This document shows, in pieces, positions 59,388-64,000 of a stretch of DNA of 64,000 nt. Every line of letters begins with the position of its first letter. Position 1 is the first letter of the stretch. The translations under genes and the position numbers were made by a program. The notes beneath the pieces were generated by a model. It was given only the letters and a program-made list of their open reading frames with translations, searched no databases and was not told where the DNA came from. The stretch covers positions 699,691 through 763,690 of the forward strand of contig KV419402.1 in the NCBI GenBank assembly GCA_001630475.1, written 5' to 3'. This DNA is from Sistotremastrum niveocremeum HHB9708 (lineage: Eukaryota > Basidiomycota > Agaricomycetes > Sistotremastrales > Sistotremastraceae).

Positions 59388-60605
59388 CTAACGTTGAAGA
59401 TCGTAGTATCCCAGTTCTCTTTTGGCGACATCCGCCCAAGCCATGATAAAATAACAAATACCCATCGGTAATCCGCATCTCCAGATAACCTTGTTCGAAT
59501 CCCATCTTCTTTTATCGGTCTTGGGAGGAACATTTTTGATGGCTGCCCTGATAGCCTCTTCTCTATGGGAGTCGCCCCATCGTCGTGCCGGGGCCCGATC
59601 TGTTTGCTCAATCCAAAGATTGGAAGTCACCCACATTTGGATGCTGCGACTGACGCTCGTAGTGCTACCAATGACCGCCCAACAAACCACGGGACGTTTG
59701 TCATGCTGCAGGATGGTCAGGGTTATATGGGTAGCAGGCCAACATATGGCTTGAAGACCCAAAAGTCGTATTATCACTGCGAATGGAGCATAATGATATC
59801 GCCAACGGGAGAGCAAGCCCGTGGTGAGGGACAGATGTTGATACGCGGTCAGAATTGCCTTTGAGAAAGAATGTTTCAGAGTCTGCGAGGCATAAGTTAT
59901 CTCATGTCATACCCAACACACAGCCACGCCAAAGTCTATGGGCCCATTCCCGTGAGTGACGGCAGGAGGATGGAAGATATGCCATATGTGCACCAAAGTG
60001 CCCACGACGGCAGGTACAATCGAGAGTAAGCGAAATGCTTGGAACAAGAGCGGCTGTAGACGGTTGGGCGGAGCTATCAGCGAGGGAGGGACGATGCGCG
60101 CTGTTGGCAGTGGGCGGCTCTAGAAAAAAATTCAGTCTGAGGATGCAAGCATCGAGATGTGGCATACAGGTTCGTCGGGATCTTCTGTTTCCGTCCCTTG
60201 CCCCGTCGAGATATTGCGAAAATTTGCTCGCATGCCAGGTCTGTACCGCATCCCTGTCCAGAAGTGATCATGCACATCGTTGTCTTCGTCTTCCTCGCTC
60301 TGGTATCGAGGTGGAGGGGCTGGACCGACTAGTGGAACTGTACTGGGTGTAAAATATGTTCGGGAAGTTTGAGAAGTGTTCTCAAGAGAGGCCGCGCTCT
60401 TAGACCGAGATCGTAGGATAGAATGGCTAGGATGAATATTGTTCGTTTTTCGAGGAGGTTGAGTTAATGTTGGCGAAGAGGGCTCGGAAGCAGATGCAGA
60501 CTTGGGACTGTGATGTGAAGTTGATCCATTCACAGAGATGGCCGTCAGCGGAGGAACATTAGCAAGTGGTTGTACACGGCGCCCGAAGGAAGACTGGGCG
60601 TGCAT
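59388..60605 (-). CDS. EOS1: EOS1-like ER membrane protein of N-glycosylation
   Basis: Exons 60168-60605, 59913-60119 and 59388-59858 give 371 codons plus stop, close to the yeast length. The first 150 residues are disordered and Ser/Pro-rich. The core has the family pattern: LLFQAFRLLSIVPAVVGTLV, HLSLTTGLLSRWRYHYAPFA, IRLLGLQAICWPATHITLTI, RPVVCWAVIGSTTSVSRSIQ and MWVTSNL, with about four membrane segments. A final segment reads CGLPMGICYFIMAWADV. Yeast Eos1 is an ER protein that affects N-glycosylation and oxidative stress tolerance. The gene is divergent from DPH3, 172 bases between start codons. Confidence 0.82.
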
Positions 60606-60777
60606 CGAAGAATTAGACTTTTAGACGTCCGAATTTCATTAGAATGTGTCGTGGACGATGGTGAGCGGGTCGTCCGTCAAAGGCACGTGGCTGTGCAGTT
60701 CAGGTACGCTTGTTTGTCACCGCGTCTCCGAGTCAATTTTCTTCTTGACGCCGACGCCGCCGCGTGCGCCTGCCACT
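60606..60777. promoter_or_regulatory. Shared promoter between EOS1 and DPH3
   Basis: Only 172 bases separate the two start codons, so the genes very likely share a bidirectional promoter. No TATA box is visible. Confidence 0.55.
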
Positions 60778-61163
60778 ATGGGAGCTTACTACGACGAAAT
60801 AGAGATTGAAGATATGTCTTGGGACGACGAGAAACGAGTTTACCACTATCCATGTCCCTGTGGCGATCGATTCGAAATCTCCAAAGCTCAGCTCGCCAAT
60901 TACGAAGACATCGCCACTTGTCCGAGTTGTAGTCTCATTGTCAGGGTTGTCTACGATCCAGTGAGTTTTTAAGACACCGGAAATAATCATGTCTCTCAAC
61001 TGCACCATAGCTCGACTTTGAAGACTATTCGGAAGAGGAGGATGAAGAAAAAGACAGCGAGCCGACATCCCAATCTGATAACGACGCCGACAATGACGAG
61101 CAGGTCTCTGAGACCTTGAATAAGTTGACCCTCGGAGAACCTGCCGCCACCGCCGACTCTTGA
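60778..61163 (+). CDS. DPH3: DPH3/KTI11, CSL-type zinc protein
   Basis: Exons 60778-60960 and 61011-61163 give 111 codons plus stop. The CSL zinc finger is complete: four cysteines in [16 protein letters not shown] and [14 protein letters not shown], preceded by [14 protein letters not shown]. The C-terminus is an acidic tail ([20 protein letters not shown]). The protein donates electrons to the Dph1-Dph2 iron-sulfur enzyme that starts diphthamide on eEF2 and also serves Elongator in wobble-uridine modification. It acts in the cytosol. Confidence 0.95.
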
Positions 61164-62042
61164 TTCACAGGGCACCTGAATCACTCCTCGTTTGATTGGG
61201 TGCATCTGCTCGAGCCGAACGTCGCTCATCACAACTCTCGCCAACGGCTTGCGAGGGGTTGAGCATCCATATTTGCGTTTACACGTGCACACCATCTGAC
61301 GATCGGTATTCTGATCGCGCAACGTTGGGAACGATTAGCTCCACCCGATTATCGATTATCTCGCCTATGCGACCCTTTTGTGCCCTGAGAACGGAAGTAA
61401 ACTTCTGTTTCACTATCTCATGATTGGCTCCCTTGTTCGCAGACCCTCTGCTGATATTGTCCTTCCCGGAACGTGCCGTGGGCGCCACACGAGGAAGCTG
61501 AAAGAAGCATAGGATTCAGTTCGCCATATCGGCGCTGCTTCCATTCCATCAATGCATTTCGGTTCGTGAATAGGTTAAGAGGGGAGAATCATCATCCCAG
61601 GCACTCCGCTTCGCCCCTCGGTTGCGAGTCAGCGAAAGAAGGGACGCTCGGGACAGCGGGGCGCCCGGTGTAGTTATAAAGATGTAATAATAAAAAAGAT
61701 GCCTTTTTTCCTGATCAATTTAATCAAAGTTGCATCAACGTCAACTCGGACGTCTGGAGTCTGGACTTCAAATGAAAGTAGGAATAAAGAAGACAGAGGT
61801 CTATGAGAATGCCGGAGAATACACATGTACAAAAAATTGAAATTAAATGTGGTTCTGGAACCGCTTGCCGGTCACCATCCCGCGGTAAGCCTAGGGATTG
61901 GGTGCCGAGAGAAACAATACAGTACAACAATCACAGCTACGCATGCCAGTAACAGAGCTCTGTTCACATGCACAGTGCGCCTGGTCTTCACAAAAAAGGA
62001 CTAAAGAAGATCAAAGGCCAACCAAGTCGGTCGCAGCTGAGA
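61164..62042. other. Intergenic region with a possible small minus-strand frame
   Basis: A minus-strand frame at 61279-61488 starts with ATG (MAPTARSGKDNISRGSANKG) and continues KQKFTSVLRAQKGRIGEIID. Composition is protein-like, but I recognise no family. It could be a short gene or chance. The rest of the stretch holds the 3' ends of DPH3 and the Med25-like gene. Confidence 0.3.
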
Positions 62043-63929
62043 TCACATAGGCTGACCGTCCCAGCCAAAAAGAGAAGAGGAAGTCGTCAATGCTACCTGG
62101 CGCACGGGTCTCTCGCCTACGGGGGATCGGCTGAGAACTCGCCTAGGACGACTGGGATCGGTGGAATAAATAGAAGGATTCTGGTGAGAAAATGTCATCA
62201 TTGACACAGAGCCGACAACGGAAGAGGTCGGTGATGAAGGCGAACTGCTTAACGCCAATTCTGACACAGGAACGTGTCCTTGAAGACCCGGATGATATGG
62301 AATCGGTTGTGGCGGCTGGATTAGGCCCTGATCATGGAGACGAGGGGTCATGTCCTCCCGTATTAGGGGAGGAATAGTGAAAGACGCCCCGCCGTTATTC
62401 TGGCCTAGGCCCGTCGTCCCGATATGTCTCTGAACGTTTGAATACGGAGGCATTTGTTGAGAAGCTCCTGCTACGGTAGGATGCGACGGAAGATGCATGG
62501 ACGTCGATGTACCTGGTGTGAGTGCAAACGGGCTCAAAACGGACGGAGAACCAGAAGAAGCATGCATCACTGGCACTGCGGAAGGTACTGTTCGGGGGAA
62601 CAACCGAGCAGAATATGCAGAGTGGTGTGACCTCGATGAATGTTGACCAATGCCTCTTCGGCGCTCATCGAGGGTCACATCAGACGGTAGAACTTGTTTC
62701 CCTGCAGACGATAGGTGGGGTCGTCCTCTTGGTGTCTCCTGGGAGTCAGATAAAGGGGTTGTTGGGTCACAAAGGAATGAGGGCGGCTCAACGCTGGCTC
62801 GTTTGAACCCAAATCGCTCTCGAAGGTCGCCGACTACGCCTGGCCGTCTGCTAGCAGCTTCGCTTCTGCCGGAAGATGATGTCTTGCTAGCTGCAGATGA
62901 TGTCCTTTCAAATGGCGATCGTAGTGTCCGTCGAGAATCTCGAGGAGAAGAGGACCGACGATCACGTGAGGGTGAACGGCTCCGAGATCGGGGAGGTGCT
63001 AAAATTTCGGTCAACCGGGCTGTCATTACGTTTAGGATGAGAACTGGTCGTACCACTTTTCACAGCTCGCGAAAAACCAGAGAGCAGGAAGTAATATTTC
63101 TTTGGGTTATAATTGAACCAAGCGGGTATACTTTGGTTATTCTGTTCTGACACCTGGCACATACGCGTTATCGAATGCACATTGTGGATCAAATAGACTC
63201 TCTCACTATGTTATTGAAAGAAGCTTCTAATTCACTAGCCTTGCTTCCTCCGATAATAAAACTGAGCTGGACGTTGTGCTTGTGATAAATCGGGTTAAAA
63301 ACTGAGTACAGAGAACAATGATACAAGTACCTGGACTAGCGCTGCCTCCACTCTCTTGGCTAGCGAGCTATTGATCGAATTCTTTCGGTCTGCAGCACTT
63401 CGTTTCCTTGGTGCTTGAGAGGGCGGACACAAATATACCACAACGTGGTGTCTGTCGTGACTGCTCCGAGTCGCCTCGACTTCAGCTCCAGTTCGAAGAA
63501 GGAGCTGCAGCCCAGACATGAGCCTTGTTTAAGATCGGAGAGCTGGATGGAATGACCTGAAGCGATCTCTCCAAGGAGTTCCAGAGAGCCGTGGGCGATG
63601 GATTCGTTGTGAACTCCAGCTGGCGGAGATTTTCCAGCTGGGAATTCTTATCTGCGAAATGCGGAAACTCGAGTGGATTCGGAAGGCCATGAAGTTCATC
63701 ATAGATCGTCAAGACAGCTACGGAGAGCTGTGAAAGGGATGAGCAAGTTGCCAAATTGACAGTCATCAAGTAAGATAAAACAAACTTGATCGCGAGGAGA
63801 TCGGGCCTCGAGAGCCTCTAAAAGGAGAGGGAGGTAGTGTTGCCGAACATCTGGCCACCTGGAGAGCGTCGCTTGGCTGGTTTCGACGAGCAAGATGACA
63901 TTGGTGCGGGACTTCGAAGGCTGAGCCAT
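62043..63929 (-). CDS. Med25-like protein with VWA domain and disordered C-terminus
   Basis: A multi-exon gene. The first exon (from 63929) reads TNVILLVETSQATLSRWPDV and RQHYLPLLLEAL. Later exons give LSVAVLTIYDELHGLPNPLE, a HHVVVYLCPPSQAPRKR strand, LSFIIGGSKASELEASFNNI and IPAWFNYNPKKYYFLLSGF, the order seen in Mediator subunit 25 VWA domains. From about 63034 a long Ser/Pro/Gln-rich exon runs to 62043 (RSRSRSPSRDRRSSS near its start). Med25 links activators to Mediator. The exact splice before the last exon implies a short intron of about 34 bp and is uncertain. Another VWA protein is the alternative. Confidence 0.65.
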
Positions 63930-64000
63930 TGGATTAACATGTTTGTGCTGATACCGGGATGACGGAATATAAGAAGGGTCAAATGTACCGAAGTTGTCAT

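Overview
This is a gene-dense window of a filamentous basidiomycete, most likely an agaricomycete. The evidence is many introns of about 45-65 bp with GT...AG ends, TATA boxes 85-110 bp upstream of several start codons, expanded F-box families, an Aleuria-type fucose lectin, a GMC oxidoreductase and a sacsin-like giant with a BTB domain. No ribosomal RNA, CRISPR array or intact transposon was seen. I rebuilt exon chains by hand. Where the chain lengths sum to a multiple of three and the protein matches its family, confidence is high.

Layout. Positions 1-5902 (+): three tandem F-box/leucine-rich paralogues, the first cut by the window edge and carrying an in-frame stop. Positions 5903-10392: a 4.5 kb gene-poor stretch with a tRNA-like element and a diverged repeat. 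Positions 10393-15131: a small spliced membrane-protein gene head to head with a DnaJ-X co-chaperone, then tyrosyl-tRNA synthetase. Positions 15132-23768 (-): one giant sacsin-like gene with two Hsp90-type ATPase modules and a BTB end. Positions 24853-29538: deoxyhypusine hydroxylase and a GMC oxidoreductase. Positions 30276-31272: a large inverted duplication that looks like two copies of a TATA promoter facing outward, followed by decayed Ser/Thr-rich coding sequence. Positions 32685-40569: lectin, GNAT acetyltransferase, Rho GEF and an MDR reductase. Positions 40785-45912 (-): two Cys-motif F-box paralogues. Positions 46935-54739: cyclophilin H with a 3-nt exon, a decaying beta-lactamase-like gene, two tandem methyltransferases and a 73-residue Cys-rich membrane protein whose first coding exon is only the start codon. 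Positions 55092-63929: MTO1, a DUF2470 membrane protein, EOS1, DPH3 and a Med25-like VWA protein.

Themes. Several housekeeping genes serve translation: TyrRS charges tRNA, LIA1 finishes hypusine on eIF5A, DPH3 supplies diphthamide and wobble-uridine chemistry, and MTO1 modifies mitochondrial wobble uridines. They are scattered and are not an operon-like unit. The accessory content is dominated by recent local duplications (F-box genes of two families, methyltransferases, a promoter), and several copies show early decay.
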